DNA from: Empedobacter falsenii | Lineage (GTDB): Bacteria > Bacteroidota > Bacteroidia > Flavobacteriales > Weeksellaceae | Assembly (NCBI RefSeq): GCF_013488205.1 | Contig: NZ_CP040908.1 | Coordinates: forward strand, 310,001-374,000 | DNA length: 64,000 nucleotides | Direction: 5' to 3' | Shown: in pieces, positions 53,005 through 61,988 of the stretch | Position numbering within the stretch: the stretch's first letter is position 1 | How the letters are laid out: the number at the start of each line of letters is the position of its first letter | The notes under the pieces: model-generated | What the model was told of the DNA's origin: nothing | What the model saw: the letters and a program-made list of their open reading frames with translations, nothing else | Databases searched by the model: none | Position numbers and translations under genes: made by a program

Positions 53005-53997
53005 TTATTTTAAATCCTTAAAGTATTGACGTTTTTTGATAAAATACTGAAAAGGCAATAATTCTTTATCAGAATAGTTTTTAATTTGATGCTTTTGACG
53101 TTTTTTATACATTTTTATAAAGCCAAAATAAAAATGCATATGCGATAAGAAAACGGCCCAAACATGTGGAAGTCCTTGTTTTGGTAAAAAGGCAACAGCG
53201 GCAATTCCATCCATGGAAAGACGTGTGAAAAGCATTGGAAAAAGTTTGTTTGCAGGTAGATTTTTAAGCATCATCCACAAACTATTTCGGTAATTTAGAT
53301 ACCATTTTTTTGGATTGGCTTTATCCAAAGTTGCACCGCCCAAATGATAAACAGTCGATTCTCCACAATAATAAATTTTTCGTCCAGTATTGTTTAATCG
53401 CCAACACAAGTCGATTTCTTCCATGTGTGCAAAGAATTCTTCGTCAAAACCATTTTGTTCAAAGAAATCTTTTTTTCGAATAAATAAGCTTGCGCCAGTT
53501 GCCCAAAAAATTTGTGTGGAATCATTATATTGTCCGTTATCTTTTTCTAAAGTTGAAAAAACACGTCCGCGACAAAATGGATAACCAAACTTATCGATGA
53601 AACCTCCTCCGGCACCAGCATATTCAAAATATTCTTTGTTTTTGTAGTCTAATATTTTGGGTTGAATAGCCGCAATATCAGAATTATTATCGAATAACTT
53701 TTCAATTGGTTCTATCCAATTCTCAGTTACTTCGACATCCGAATTTAATAAACAGAAATATTCTACATCAATTTGTTTTAAACCTTCGTTATAGCCTTGT
53801 GCAAAACCATAATTTCCTTTGTTCTGAATGATTTTGACAGAAGGAAACTGAGTTGTCAACAATTCGATTGAATTGTCAGTCGACGCATTATCAATTACAT
53901 AAATTGTTGCATTTTTAGAATTGTTAATAACTGAAGGTAAAAATTGAGGCAATAATTTTTCGCCATTCCAATTTAGGATTGCAATTGCTGTTTTCAT
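53005..53997 (-). CDS. Glycosyltransferase family 2 protein
   Basis: 330 residues. The GT-A fold opens with IAILNWNGEKLLPQFLPSV and contains DNASTDNS (nucleotide-sugar site), NKGNYGFAQGYNEG, and LLNSDVEV (the metal-binding DxD-like motif). EEFFAHMEEIDLCWRL is typical of rhamnosyl/galactofuranosyl-type GT2 enzymes. The C-terminal segment contains a hydrophobic helix near the membrane. It is the last gene of a minus-strand group (RluA, LpxL-like acyltransferase, GT2) with gaps of only 12-24 bases, so a role in lipid A or surface glycolipid sugar addition is plausible but not proven. Confidence 0.88.
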   Translation of the reverse strand: MKTAIAILNWNGEKLLPQFLPSVINNSKNATIYVIDNASTDNSIELLTTQFPSVKIIQNKGNYGFAQGYNEGLKQIDVEYFCLLNSDVEVTENWIEPIEKLFDNNSDIAAIQPKILDYKNKEYFEYAGAGGGFIDKFGYPFCRGRVFSTLEKDNGQYNDSTQIFWATGASLFIRKKDFFEQNGFDEEFFAHMEEIDLCWRLNNTGRKIYYCGESTVYHLGGATLDKANPKKWYLNYRNSLWMMLKNLPANKLFPMLFTRLSMDGIAAVAFLPKQGLPHVWAVFLSHMHFYFGFIKMYKKRQKHQIKNYSDKELLPFQYFIKKRQYFKDLK

Positions 53998-54009
53998 GAA
54001 TATTTAAAA

Positions 54010-54870
54010 TTACAAATCGGCATATTTCCAACGTTTGTGGCTCCAAAGCCAATTATCTGGATGTTGTTGAATGGTTTGTTCTAAATGATGAAAAAATTGA
54101 TGAACAATTTCATTTTCTTCAAATTTATCTTGTTGAGGTTGTAGTCGAATAAAAGTTGTGTGATAATGACCGCGTTTTATTTTTTCGGTTTGACAAAAGA
54201 CAACAGCCATATCTTTGCGGCGTGCAATTTTATCAAAACCATTAAAAACAGGCGTTCTCTGATTCAGGAAATCAATAAAATAGTGAACAGCTGATTGTTT
54301 TGGACTTTGATCAGCAACAAATAAATACGCTAATTCTCCATCATTTGGAGCTTTCATCATAAAACGCAACACATCTTTCATGTCCAATGCTTTTGTTCCG
54401 AAACGCCCACGCATAGCGTTGATTTTATCGTTCCAAAAAGGATTTCGAATTTTATGATAAACAGCTGCACTTTCTTTTGTTGGTAAATGTTTCACCGTTC
54501 CAATAAACCATTCCCAATTGAAAATATGCCCACACATCATCATGACATCTCGTTTTTCAGTTTTTATTTCATTAAAAACGTCGAGATTAGAATATGTAAA
54601 TCGTTTGTCCAATTCTTCTTGAGAAATAGAAAAACTTTTTAAAGTTTCGACCAAATAATCACAAAAATTTGCATAGAATTTTTTGTGAATAGCTTTGATT
54701 TCTTCCTGAGATTTTTTGGGAAAAGAGTTTTCTAAATTTGTTCTAATGACACGTCTTCTATAACCAATAACCGTGTACAACAGAAAGAACAGAAAATCCG
54801 AAAACCTGTATAAAACCGAAAGAGGTAAACGCGAAATTTGAAAAATTATGAAATAAAAAATGCTGTTCAT
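54010..54870 (-). CDS. Lipid A-type late acyltransferase (LpxL/HtrB family)
   Basis: 286 residues. An N-terminal hydrophobic segment (~1-35) tethers it to the inner membrane. The acyltransferase HX4E motif is GHIFNWEW with His115 and Glu120, where Glu substitutes for the usual Asp. The FVADQSP and C-terminal WLWSHKRWK motifs fit the LpxL/LpxM family (Lip_A_acyltrans). It adds the secondary acyl chains of lipid A. It starts 24 bases after the RluA gene and ends 12 bases before the GT2 gene on the minus strand, so it is likely co-transcribed with both. Confidence 0.9.
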   Translation of the reverse strand: MNSIFYFIIFQISRLPLSVLYRFSDFLFFLLYTVIGYRRRVIRTNLENSFPKKSQEEIKAIHKKFYANFCDYLVETLKSFSISQEELDKRFTYSNLDVFNEIKTEKRDVMMMCGHIFNWEWFIGTVKHLPTKESAAVYHKIRNPFWNDKINAMRGRFGTKALDMKDVLRFMMKAPNDGELAYLFVADQSPKQSAVHYFIDFLNQRTPVFNGFDKIARRKDMAVVFCQTEKIKRGHYHTTFIRLQPQQDKFEENEIVHQFFHHLEQTIQQHPDNWLWSHKRWKYADL

Positions 54871-54894
54871 TCGACAAACAAATAAGCGACAAAT

Positions 54895-55578
54895 TTACGA
54901 ATTAAATTTGTTCGTTGCTTGCCAAATTACATCTTTCGGCACTGGAGCTACGATTGTTATTTCTTCTTTTTTTACAGGATGCTCAAATGTAATGCGATGC
55001 GCATGTAAACAAATGCTTCCATCAGGATTAGAACGTTTAGCACCGTATTTCAAATCGCCTTTGATAGGACAACCAACCGAAGAAAGTTGTGCGCGAATTT
55101 GATGCGAACGACCTGTAAATAACTTCACTTCGACACAATGAAAAGTATCCAAAGCGCCTAAATAGGTGTATTCTAAAATTGCTTTTTTAGCATCAGGCGT
55201 TGGTTTAGAATAAACCGTTGTTTTATTATTTTTTGGATTTTTCTTTAGATAATGTTCCAATCTTTCGAAGTCTTTTGGAGGTTTACTCTGTACAATCGCG
55301 CGATAAACTTTGTCAATGTTTCGTTTCTGAAACATTTCGTTCATACGCGTTAAGGCTTTCGAAGTTTTAACAAAAATCAACACACCAGAAGTTGGACGAT
55401 CCAAACGGTGAACTAATCCTAAGAAAACATTTCCAGGTTTGTTATCGCGGTTTTTTATATAGTCCTTTAGACTATCGATAAGTGGAATGTCGCCTGTTTC
55501 GTCTCCTTGTGCTAATTCGCCTGCTTTTTTGTTAATAATTAACAAATGATTATCTTCGAATAAAATTTCTGGATTCAT
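54895..55578 (-). CDS. RluA family pseudouridine synthase
   Basis: 227 residues, without an S4 domain, so it is a short RluA-type enzyme. The catalytic motif HRLDRPTSGVLIF holds the nucleophilic Asp. LFTGRSHQIRAQLSS and GDLKYGAKR match the family. It converts specific uridines in rRNA or tRNA to pseudouridine; the target site cannot be told. In related genomes this gene is, as I recall, adjacent to panB; here a four-helix-bundle gene lies between them, bounded by direct repeats. Confidence 0.9.
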   Translation of the reverse strand: MNPEILFEDNHLLIINKKAGELAQGDETGDIPLIDSLKDYIKNRDNKPGNVFLGLVHRLDRPTSGVLIFVKTSKALTRMNEMFQKRNIDKVYRAIVQSKPPKDFERLEHYLKKNPKNNKTTVYSKPTPDAKKAILEYTYLGALDTFHCVEVKLFTGRSHQIRAQLSSVGCPIKGDLKYGAKRSNPDGSICLHAHRITFEHPVKKEEITIVAPVPKDVIWQATNKFNS

Positions 55579-55589
55579 GTTATTGAGAA

Positions 55590-55606
55590 TAAGGTTTAGA
55601 CTTAGA
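55590..55606 (+). repeat. 17-bp direct repeat, copy 1 (left of four-helix gene)
   Basis: TAAGGTTTAGACTTAGA at 55590-55606; a second copy (one mismatch) is at 56005-56021. The two flank the four-helix-bundle gene. The left copy also opens a small hairpin with the AACCT at 55614-55618. Confidence 0.7.
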
Positions 55607-55631
55607 GAAAGTCAACCTAATTAATTAGAAT

Positions 55632-55994
55632 TTATTTAATTTTTAATGCTTTTTTGAGTTTATTAATCTCAAAAATTGTAGCATTTAATTCTTCAAGAAG
55701 AAGATTTATTGTGTTTTCGTTAAAATATCCAACTTTCTGTCCATAATACAAATGAGATTTTGTTTCGAAAGCCGAACCTTTTGCGATTTCATAATATTTA
55801 ACTTTATCATTAATACTAGATTTGCCAAAACCTTCAGCAATATTTGCTGAAATACTTTCTGCAGAACGTCTTATTTGTGATGTTAACCCATAATCTTCTG
55901 TTCGAGGTAAATTTGAACTTAACTCAAAAACTTGAACAGCGATATTCATTGCTTTTATCCAAATTGGCATTTCTGTGAAATCGTGATAAGGCAT
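55632..55994 (-). CDS. Four-helix-bundle protein (S23 / 23S IVS-like family)
   Basis: 120 residues. It matches the small helical family first found in 23S rRNA intervening sequences (TIGR02436): PIWIKAMNIAVQVFELS, then YGLTSQIRRSAESISANIAEGFGK and the central helix KVKYYEIAKGSAFETKSHL, ending NKLKKALKIK. These proteins bind nucleic acid in some contexts and are related to Avd of diversity-generating retroelements, but no retroelement genes are here. The gene is inserted between panB and the RluA gene, is flanked by 17-bp near-identical direct repeats, and has a palindrome behind its start. It behaves like an insertion. Its function here is unknown. Confidence 0.85.
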   Translation of the reverse strand: MPYHDFTEMPIWIKAMNIAVQVFELSSNLPRTEDYGLTSQIRRSAESISANIAEGFGKSSINDKVKYYEIAKGSAFETKSHLYYGQKVGYFNENTINLLLEELNATIFEINKLKKALKIK

Positions 55995-56004
55995 GTGGTA
56001 AGTT

Positions 56005-56021
56005 TAAGGTTTAGACTAAGA
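56005..56021 (+). repeat. 17-bp direct repeat, copy 2 (right of four-helix gene)
   Basis: TAAGGTTTAGACTAAGA at 56005-56021, 16 of 17 bases identical to the copy at 55590-55606. Confidence 0.7.
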
Positions 56022-56034
56022 TTAAGTTTAGAAA

Positions 56035-56076
56035 GAGGTTAAGATTGAGTTTTGTCTTTTCCTCAATCTCAACCTT
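56035..56076. repeat. Imperfect palindrome next to the right repeat
   Basis: GAGGTTAAGATTGAG pairs with CTCAATCTCAACCTT with 13 of 15 positions matched, 12-base loop. The right arm continues as a purine/pyrimidine repeat (AACCTTAACCTTAA) up to the panB stop at 56088. It could terminate the panB transcript or be part of the inserted cassette. Confidence 0.6.
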
Positions 56077-56087
56077 AACCTTAATTT

Positions 56088-56903
56088 CTAATATTGTTCA
56101 TTCGCATTTGGAAAGTCGCCCGATTTTACATCCGCAACATATTGTCCAATTGCTTGGTGAATTTGATCTTCTAAGTTTAAATATTTACGAACAAATTTTG
56201 GTTTGAATTCGTTGTTTAATCCCAACATATCATGTACAACTAAAACTTGACCGTCGCAACCTGCACCTGCACCAATTCCGATTGTTGGAATATTAACAGA
56301 GGCTGTTGCTTTAGCAGCTAAATCGGCTGGAATTTTTTCCATTACTAATGAAAAACATCCTAATTCTTCTAATAATTTAGCATCACTAATTAATTTTTCT
56401 GCTTCCGCATCTTCTTTTGCACGTACTTTATACGAACCAAATTGGTAAATAGATTGTGGCGTAAGACCTAAATGTCCCATAACAGGAATACCAGCATTTA
56501 CGATACGACGAATAGATTCTTCGATTTCTTTTCCACCTTCTAATTTGATCGCATGTGCACCAGATTCTTTCATGATTCGAACAGAAGATTCTAAGGCTTT
56601 TTGCGGATCAGATTGATAAGTTCCGAAAGGTAAATCAACGACAACCAAAGCGCGTTTAGCACCACGAACGACACATTGAGCATGGTAAATCATTTGATCC
56701 AAAGTAATTGGCAAAGTAGTTTCGTGACCAGCCATTACATTAGCAGCAGAATCACCAACTAAAATAACTTCAGTTCCAGCCGCATCTACAAGCGAAGCGA
56801 TTGTAAAATCGTAAGCCGTTAACATCGAAATTTTTTCTCCGGTAAATTTCATGTTACGCACAGTTTCGGTAGTGATACGTTTGATTTCTTTATTTACAGA
56901 CAT
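56088..56903 (-). CDS. panB: 3-methyl-2-oxobutanoate hydroxymethyltransferase
   Basis: 271 residues, the standard length. It makes ketopantoate from 2-oxoisovalerate and methylene-tetrahydrofolate in pantothenate (CoA) synthesis. Motifs include [28 protein letters not shown] (Mg-binding Asp), [13 protein letters not shown] (substrate site), [14 protein letters not shown] and [18 protein letters not shown]. The N-terminal ~20 residues ([19 protein letters not shown]) are typical. It diverges from ugd, with 247 bases between the two starts that hold no supported gene. Confidence 0.95.
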   Translation of the reverse strand: MSVNKEIKRITTETVRNMKFTGEKISMLTAYDFTIASLVDAAGTEVILVGDSAANVMAGHETTLPITLDQMIYHAQCVVRGAKRALVVVDLPFGTYQSDPQKALESSVRIMKESGAHAIKLEGGKEIEESIRRIVNAGIPVMGHLGLTPQSIYQFGSYKVRAKEDAEAEKLISDAKLLEELGCFSLVMEKIPADLAAKATASVNIPTIGIGAGAGCDGQVLVVHDMLGLNNEFKPKFVRKYLNLEDQIHQAIGQYVADVKSGDFPNANEQY

Positions 56904-57150
56904 TACGTTTATATTTTTAACTTTTGTAAAGTTAATTTGAATATTAAAACAGAACTAATTTTGACTGATATTTTTTCCAGTTTGACAAATGAAGAACAAG
57001 ATAAACGGTTCGTTGAAAATGAAATAACAATTTTTACAATTTTATAAACGTAAATATACTTGTCTATTTGCTCATTTTTAGTAAATTGGTATTCGAATTG
57101 AGAGAATTTCACTAAATTTGTTCTCTTAAACTAATTTTAAATAACCATAA
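56904..57150. promoter_or_regulatory. Divergent intergenic region panB / ugd
   Basis: 247 bases, AT-rich. A -7 match for ugd (TAAATTTG, 57113-57120) leaves a ~27-base leader. No exact -33 element is seen for ugd and no exact -7 for panB. A small frame at 56909-57112 on the minus strand is not supported as a gene. Confidence 0.4.
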
Positions 57151-58317
57151 ATGAAAATAGCAATAGTGGGAACAGGCTACGTTGGTCTGTCTAACGCAAT
57201 TTTATTAGCTCAGCATAATGAGGTAGTGGCGTTAGATGTTGTTCCAGAAAAGATTGCAATGCTCAATGCAAAAAAATCTCCAATTGAAGATAAAGAAATT
57301 ATAGATTTTTTGCAGAATAAGGAGCTTAATTTTCTTGCGACTTTAGACAAAGAAACTGCGTATGCAAATGCAGAATATGTGATTGTTGCAACGCCTACGG
57401 ACTATGATCCAAAAACAAATTATTTTAATACATCAAGTGTAGAATCGGTTATAAAGGATGTCAAGCAATATAATCCGAATGCTGTAGTTATTATAAAATC
57501 GACAGTTCCAGTTGGTTTTGTTGAAGATTTAAAATCACGATTAGAATATCAAAATATTATTTTTTCTCCCGAATTTTTGCGAGAAGGAAAAGCTTTATAC
57601 GACAATTTATATCCATCAAGAATTATTATTGGTGAACAAAGCGAAAGAGCAGAAGTTTTTGCGAATTTGTTAAAAGAAGGAGCAGTTAAGAAAGATATTC
57701 CGACGTTGTTTACACATTCAACCGAAGCAGAAGCAATCAAATTATTTTCGAACACCTATTTAGCTTTGCGTGTCGCTTATTTTAATGAGTTAGATAGCTA
57801 TGCACAAACATTCAACTTGGATAGTAAACAAATTATCGAAGGAGTTGGTTTAGATCCTCGCATTGGTTCGCATTACAACAATCCATCGTTTGGTTATGGC
57901 GGATATTGTTTGCCAAAGGATACGAAGCAATTATTGGCTAATTATGATGCAGTTCCGAATAATATTATTCAAGCAATTGTTGATGCAAACAGAACGCGAA
58001 AAGATTTTATTGCAGATTCTATCATCGCAAAAAATCCTAAAAAAGTTGGTGTTTATCGCTTGATTATGAAGTCAGGTTCGGATAATTTTAGAGCATCAGC
58101 AATTCAAGGAGTAATGAAACGTATTAAAGCAAAAGGAATTGAAGTGGTGGTTTATGAACCGGTTCTGAAAGAAGATTCTTTCTTTGGATCGAAAGTGATG
58201 AATGATTTTGAAGCTTTTAAACAAGAATGTGATGTGATTATCTCGAATCGAAATGCACCTGAATTAGCTGACGTGAAAGAGAAAGTTTATACGCGCGATT
58301 TGTTTGGAAACGATTAA
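57151..58317 (+). CDS. ugd: UDP-glucose 6-dehydrogenase
   Basis: 388 residues, the short Ugd type. It makes UDP-glucuronate from UDP-glucose with two NAD. The N-terminal Rossmann motif is [10 protein letters not shown], the active-site loop SPEFLREG follows in the middle, and the catalytic Cys253 is in [12 protein letters not shown]. The C-terminal UDP-binding domain ends at RDLFGND. It is the first gene of the polysaccharide cluster, and rfbB follows 21 bases later with no terminator. GDP- or UDP-sugar substrates other than glucose cannot be excluded, but sequence and length favour Ugd. Confidence 0.93.
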   Translation: MKIAIVGTGYVGLSNAILLAQHNEVVALDVVPEKIAMLNAKKSPIEDKEIIDFLQNKELNFLATLDKETAYANAEYVIVATPTDYDPKTNYFNTSSVESVIKDVKQYNPNAVVIIKSTVPVGFVEDLKSRLEYQNIIFSPEFLREGKALYDNLYPSRIIIGEQSERAEVFANLLKEGAVKKDIPTLFTHSTEAEAIKLFSNTYLALRVAYFNELDSYAQTFNLDSKQIIEGVGLDPRIGSHYNNPSFGYGGYCLPKDTKQLLANYDAVPNNIIQAIVDANRTRKDFIADSIIAKNPKKVGVYRLIMKSGSDNFRASAIQGVMKRIKAKGIEVVVYEPVLKEDSFFGSKVMNDFEAFKQECDVIISNRNAPELADVKEKVYTRDLFGND

Positions 58318-58338
58318 AAATAACAACTATAAAATACT

Positions 58339-59385
58339 ATGAAAACTATTTTAATTACAGGTGGAGCTGGATTTATCGGTTCTCACGTTGTAAGAGAATT
58401 TGTCTTAAAATATCCTGAAACGAAGATTATAAACCTTGATGCATTGACGTATGCGGGAAATTTAGAGAATTTGAAAGATATCGAAAGTAAATCAAATTAC
58501 GAATTCGTAAAAGCTGATATTACTGACGCAAAACATATATTAGAAGTTTTTGAAAGACATCAACCAGATGGAGTAATCCATTTAGCTGCCGAATCTCACG
58601 TGGATCGTTCAATTACAAATCCGTTGGATTTTGTGATGACAAATGTGATTGGAACAGTAAATTTATTGAATGCTGCAAAAACGATTTGGAACAATAATTT
58701 CGAAGGAAAACGTTTTCATCATGTTTCGACAGATGAGGTTTTTGGCGCTTTGGGTGATGAAGGATTCTTTACGGAAGAAACTTCTTATGATCCGCATTCA
58801 CCTTACTCTGCATCAAAAGCGTCTTCGGATCATTTTGTGAGAGCTTATCATGATACATATGGTTTGCCAATTGTGATGACGAATTGCTCAAACAATTACG
58901 GACCAAATCATTTTCCAGAAAAATTAATTCCGTTGTGTATTCATAATATTTTGAACGGAAATCCACTTCCAATTTACGGAGATGGAAAATATACACGCGA
59001 TTGGTTATTTGTAATTGATCATGCAAAAGCGATTGATTTAGTTTTCCACGAAGGAAAAAATGGAGGTTCTTACAATGTAGGAGGTTTCAATGAGTGGAAA
59101 AATATTGATTTGGTAAAAGAATTGTGCAAGCAAATGGACGAAAAATTGGGTAAAGAAGCAGGAACTTCAGAACAATTAATCACATTTGTGAAAGATCGTC
59201 CAGGACACGATTTGCGTTACGCGATTGATGCAACAAAAATCAACGAAGAATTAGGCTGGAAACCAAGTGTGACGTTTGAGCAAGGTTTGAGTCTAACAAT
59301 TGATTGGTTTTTATCAAACAAAGAATGGTTGTACAATGTAACGTCTGGCGATTACCAAAATTATTACGAAAAACAATATAATTAA
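58339..59385 (+). CDS. rfbB: dTDP-glucose 4,6-dehydratase
   Basis: 348 residues. It converts dTDP-glucose to dTDP-4-keto-6-deoxyglucose, the precursor of rhamnose and amino-deoxy sugars. It has the Rossmann start TGGAGFIGSHVVREF, HLAAESHVDRSI, HHVSTDEVFGALG (active-site Asp-Glu), and the catalytic YxxxK as Tyr156/Lys160 in YSASKAS. The C-terminal RPGHDLRYAIDATKINEELGWKP is typical. Its product is the substrate of the FdtA-like isomerase encoded at 61590. A 10-bp hairpin separates it from the ABC permease gene. Confidence 0.95.
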   Translation: MKTILITGGAGFIGSHVVREFVLKYPETKIINLDALTYAGNLENLKDIESKSNYEFVKADITDAKHILEVFERHQPDGVIHLAAESHVDRSITNPLDFVMTNVIGTVNLLNAAKTIWNNNFEGKRFHHVSTDEVFGALGDEGFFTEETSYDPHSPYSASKASSDHFVRAYHDTYGLPIVMTNCSNNYGPNHFPEKLIPLCIHNILNGNPLPIYGDGKYTRDWLFVIDHAKAIDLVFHEGKNGGSYNVGGFNEWKNIDLVKELCKQMDEKLGKEAGTSEQLITFVKDRPGHDLRYAIDATKINEELGWKPSVTFEQGLSLTIDWFLSNKEWLYNVTSGDYQNYYEKQYN

Positions 59386-59389
59386 ATAG

Positions 59390-59421
59390 TTTTAGGTTCT
59401 GGAAAAAGAACCTAAAATTTT
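59390..59421 (+). terminator. Terminator/attenuator between rfbB and the ABC exporter
   Basis: TTTTAGGTTC / GAACCTAAAA ten-base arms, eight-base loop, four T, directly after the rfbB stop. It divides the sugar-nucleotide genes from the exporter genes, or attenuates between them. Confidence 0.75.
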
Positions 59422-59445
59422 AAACAACCTAAATTTATTTATTTT

Positions 59446-60306
59446 ATGAGTTTAAACTCAGAAACAAATCAAAGTTGGTCTAACGTAATTACTTCAAAAA
59501 ATAGTTTATTTTCTTTAAATTTAAAAGAAGTTTGGCGTTACCGAGATTTGGTTTATATGTTAGTGAAACGTGATTTTATTACGTCTTTCAAACAGACTAT
59601 ATTGGGGCCGATTTGGTTTTTTATCAATCCGATTCTTACAACAGTAATGTTTGTTATTATTTTTGGAAGAGTGGCGGGATTATCAACTGATGGAACTCCA
59701 ATGTTTGCTTTCTATTTGGCAGGGAATATACTGTGGAATTATTTTTCTTCCTGCTTAACAGGAACAGCTTCTGTTTTTAGAGGAAATGCTTCTATTTTTG
59801 GGAAAGTTTACTTTCCTCGTTTGGTCATGCCACTTTCTGTTGTAACCTCTAATTTAATGCGATTTGGTGTTCAGTTTGCATTATTTATTATAGTTGTGTT
59901 ATATTATTACTTTACTGGTGCATCTATAGAACCAAATATGTGGTTATTAGCAACACCATTTTTGATTATTTTAATGGCTGCATTTGCACTAGGAACAGGA
60001 ATGATTTTATCATCTTTAACAACGAAATACCAAGACGTAAACATGTTATTGGGATTTGGTGTTTCATTAGCTATGTACGCGACACCGGTCATAATGCCCT
60101 TATCATCTTTTCCTGATAAATATAGATGGTTAGTTGAATTAAATCCTTTAACAGGCATTTTTGAATGTTTCAAATATGGATTTTTAGGTAAAGGAGATTT
60201 TACAATTGGTTTATTAGGTTACTCAACGTTGGTGATTTTTGTTCTTTTAGTAATTGGAACATTGATTTTCAATAAAGTAGAAAAATCATTTATGGATACT
60301 GTTTAA
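59446..60306 (+). CDS. Polysaccharide ABC exporter permease (Wzm-like)
   Basis: 286 residues. It is an ABC-2 type permease with about six hydrophobic segments between ~50 and ~280, including a conserved opening (RYRDLVYMLVKRDF, then SFKQTILGPIWFFI) and the Asn-Pro-Leu-Thr-Gly motif near its end (ELNPLTGIFECFKY). It exports undecaprenyl-linked glycan or teichoic-type chains across the inner membrane with the ATPase encoded next. The pairing with a Wzt-type ATPase that carries a C-terminal extension supports O-antigen or capsule export. The start lies 18 bases upstream of an ordinary spacing to wzt. Confidence 0.92.
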   Translation: MSLNSETNQSWSNVITSKNSLFSLNLKEVWRYRDLVYMLVKRDFITSFKQTILGPIWFFINPILTTVMFVIIFGRVAGLSTDGTPMFAFYLAGNILWNYFSSCLTGTASVFRGNASIFGKVYFPRLVMPLSVVTSNLMRFGVQFALFIIVVLYYYFTGASIEPNMWLLATPFLIILMAAFALGTGMILSSLTTKYQDVNMLLGFGVSLAMYATPVIMPLSSFPDKYRWLVELNPLTGIFECFKYGFLGKGDFTIGLLGYSTLVIFVLLVIGTLIFNKVEKSFMDTV

Positions 60307-60324
60307 CTTTTTAAGAATTTAATT

Positions 60325-61593
60325 ATGTCAAAAAATATAGTTTTAGATGTTGAAAATGTTTCGAAACAGTATCGTTTAGGTGAAGTAGGAACAGGTTCGT
60401 TGCAACATGATATGAAGCGTTGGTGGGCGAATGTTACAGGAAAAGAAGATCCTTATCTTAAAATAGGCGAAACTAATGATCGTACGCAAAAAGGAGACTC
60501 AGATTATGTTTGGGCGCTAAAAGATATTAACTTTCAAGTGGAACAAGGACAGGCTGTTGGGATTATTGGACGTAATGGAGCTGGTAAATCAACATTGTTG
60601 AAATTACTTTCTCGCGTTACTAAACCAACAACTGGTTCTATTAAGTATAAAGGACGTATTGCTTCTTTGTTAGAAGTTGGTACAGGTTTCCATCCTGAAA
60701 TGACGGGACGTGAAAATATTTATTTGAACGGAGCAATTCTTGGAATGACGCGTAAAGAAATCACACGCAAGTTCGATGAAATTGTAGATTTTGCAGGCGT
60801 AGAACGTTATATTGATACACCTGTCAAACGTTATTCTTCGGGGATGTATGTTCGTTTAGCTTTTGCTGTAGCCGCGCACTTAGAATCTGAAATTTTAATT
60901 GTAGATGAAGTGTTAGCGGTTGGTGATGCCGAATTCCAAAAGAAATGTCTTGGGAAAATGGGAGATGTTACAAAAGGAGAAGGTCGTACCATTTTGTTTG
61001 TGAGCCATAATATGACGGCAGTAAAAGAGTTATGTAATACAGGTATTCTAATGAAATATGGAGAAGTGAGTTACAAAGGTGATATGCTTGAAACTATTTT
61101 AGAATACCAAAAAGATTACGAATTATCGAATAGCTATATTGCTCAAAATTTGGATGAAGCTGTAGGGAATACTAATATTAAAATTCTTGAATTTTCGGCG
61201 AAACCAATAGAAGGCAAAATAATAGATGTAGAGTCTGGAATTCGTGTTAAACTTCAATTTTATAATGCTCAACCTAATATTAATCTTGATGCAACTTTTG
61301 AGCTACGCAATTTTGAGGAATTAGTTGTTTATCATGTAGGGAAATTAGTAACTGAGAATAATGACTCTAAATCAGGAATATATACAATAGAGTTTGATAT
61401 GCCTGCTGGTATGTTGAATGCTGGAAATTATTATTTTAAGCTAATATTTGGAAAAAATCAATCAGAAGCATTGTTTAATATAGATAATCTAATTGGTTTT
61501 GAAGTAGAGAATGTAAAAGTAGGAACAAAAACGCATATTTATCCAGGTGTTATTCGCCCTAATTTTGATTATAAAATTGATTTTCAATTATGA
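60325..61593 (+). CDS. Polysaccharide ABC exporter ATPase (Wzt-like)
   Basis: 422 residues. The nucleotide-binding domain has Walker A IGRNGAGKSTLLK, the signature RYSSGMYVRLAFA (SSGM in place of SGGQ, as is usual in Wzt/TagH), Walker B EILIVDEVLAVGD and H-loop FVSHN. The C-terminal ~150 residues form the beta-sandwich carbohydrate-recognition domain of Wzt (KLQFYNAQPNINLDATFELR onwards), which binds a capped glycan end before export. The gene overlaps the FdtA-like gene by four bases (ATGA), so translation is coupled. The cap sugar is unknown; the methyltransferase at the window end could supply it. Confidence 0.93.
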   Translation: MSKNIVLDVENVSKQYRLGEVGTGSLQHDMKRWWANVTGKEDPYLKIGETNDRTQKGDSDYVWALKDINFQVEQGQAVGIIGRNGAGKSTLLKLLSRVTKPTTGSIKYKGRIASLLEVGTGFHPEMTGRENIYLNGAILGMTRKEITRKFDEIVDFAGVERYIDTPVKRYSSGMYVRLAFAVAAHLESEILIVDEVLAVGDAEFQKKCLGKMGDVTKGEGRTILFVSHNMTAVKELCNTGILMKYGEVSYKGDMLETILEYQKDYELSNSYIAQNLDEAVGNTNIKILEFSAKPIEGKIIDVESGIRVKLQFYNAQPNINLDATFELRNFEELVVYHVGKLVTENNDSKSGIYTIEFDMPAGMLNAGNYYFKLIFGKNQSEALFNIDNLIGFEVENVKVGTKTHIYPGVIRPNFDYKIDFQL

Positions 61594-61988
61594 AACCTAA
61601 AATCATAACTTTAGATAAAATAGGTTCATCACAGCTTGGGTATATAACTATTGCTGAAGCTCAAAAAAATATTCCGTTTGATATAAAAAGGGTTTATTGG
61701 ACCTATTATACACCGCAAGATATTGTGCGTGGAGGACATGCTCATAAAATTTTGGAGCAAGTAATATTTGCTGTTTCTGGAACAATTACATTCAATACAG
61801 AAGATCAAAAAGGAAATAAAGATACCTTTGTACTAGATCATCCTAATAAAGGACTTTATATACCTAAATTAATTTGGCGTGATATTCATTTTACACATAA
61901 TGCAGTTTTATTGTGTTTAGCTTCTGAACATTATACAGAAGAAGATTATTTTAGAGATTTTAATGAATTTAAATCTTATTCAAAATGA
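61590..61988 (+). CDS. FdtA/QdtA-like cupin sugar ketoisomerase
   Basis: 132 residues, a single cupin domain. Conserved blocks are KIGSSQLGYITIAEAQKNIPF near the start and the active-site RGGHAHKILEQ with two His (50 and 52), as in dTDP-4-keto-6-deoxyglucose 3,4-ketoisomerases of the WxcM-like family. It would act on the product of rfbB to make the 3-keto sugar that is then aminated to a Fuc3N- or Qui3N-type sugar. The required aminotransferase is not in the window. Overlaps: four bases with the ATPase gene and four bases with the ATP-grasp gene. Confidence 0.85.
   Translation: MKPKIITLDKIGSSQLGYITIAEAQKNIPFDIKRVYWTYYTPQDIVRGGHAHKILEQVIFAVSGTITFNTEDQKGNKDTFVLDHPNKGLYIPKLIWRDIHFTHNAVLLCLASEHYTEEDYFRDFNEFKSYSK

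Noticed and set aside
56909-57112. 67-codon minus-strand frame between panB and ugd
   Set aside because: Lys/Ile/Ser-rich with no domain; it lies in an AT-rich promoter region and overlaps the ugd promoter.
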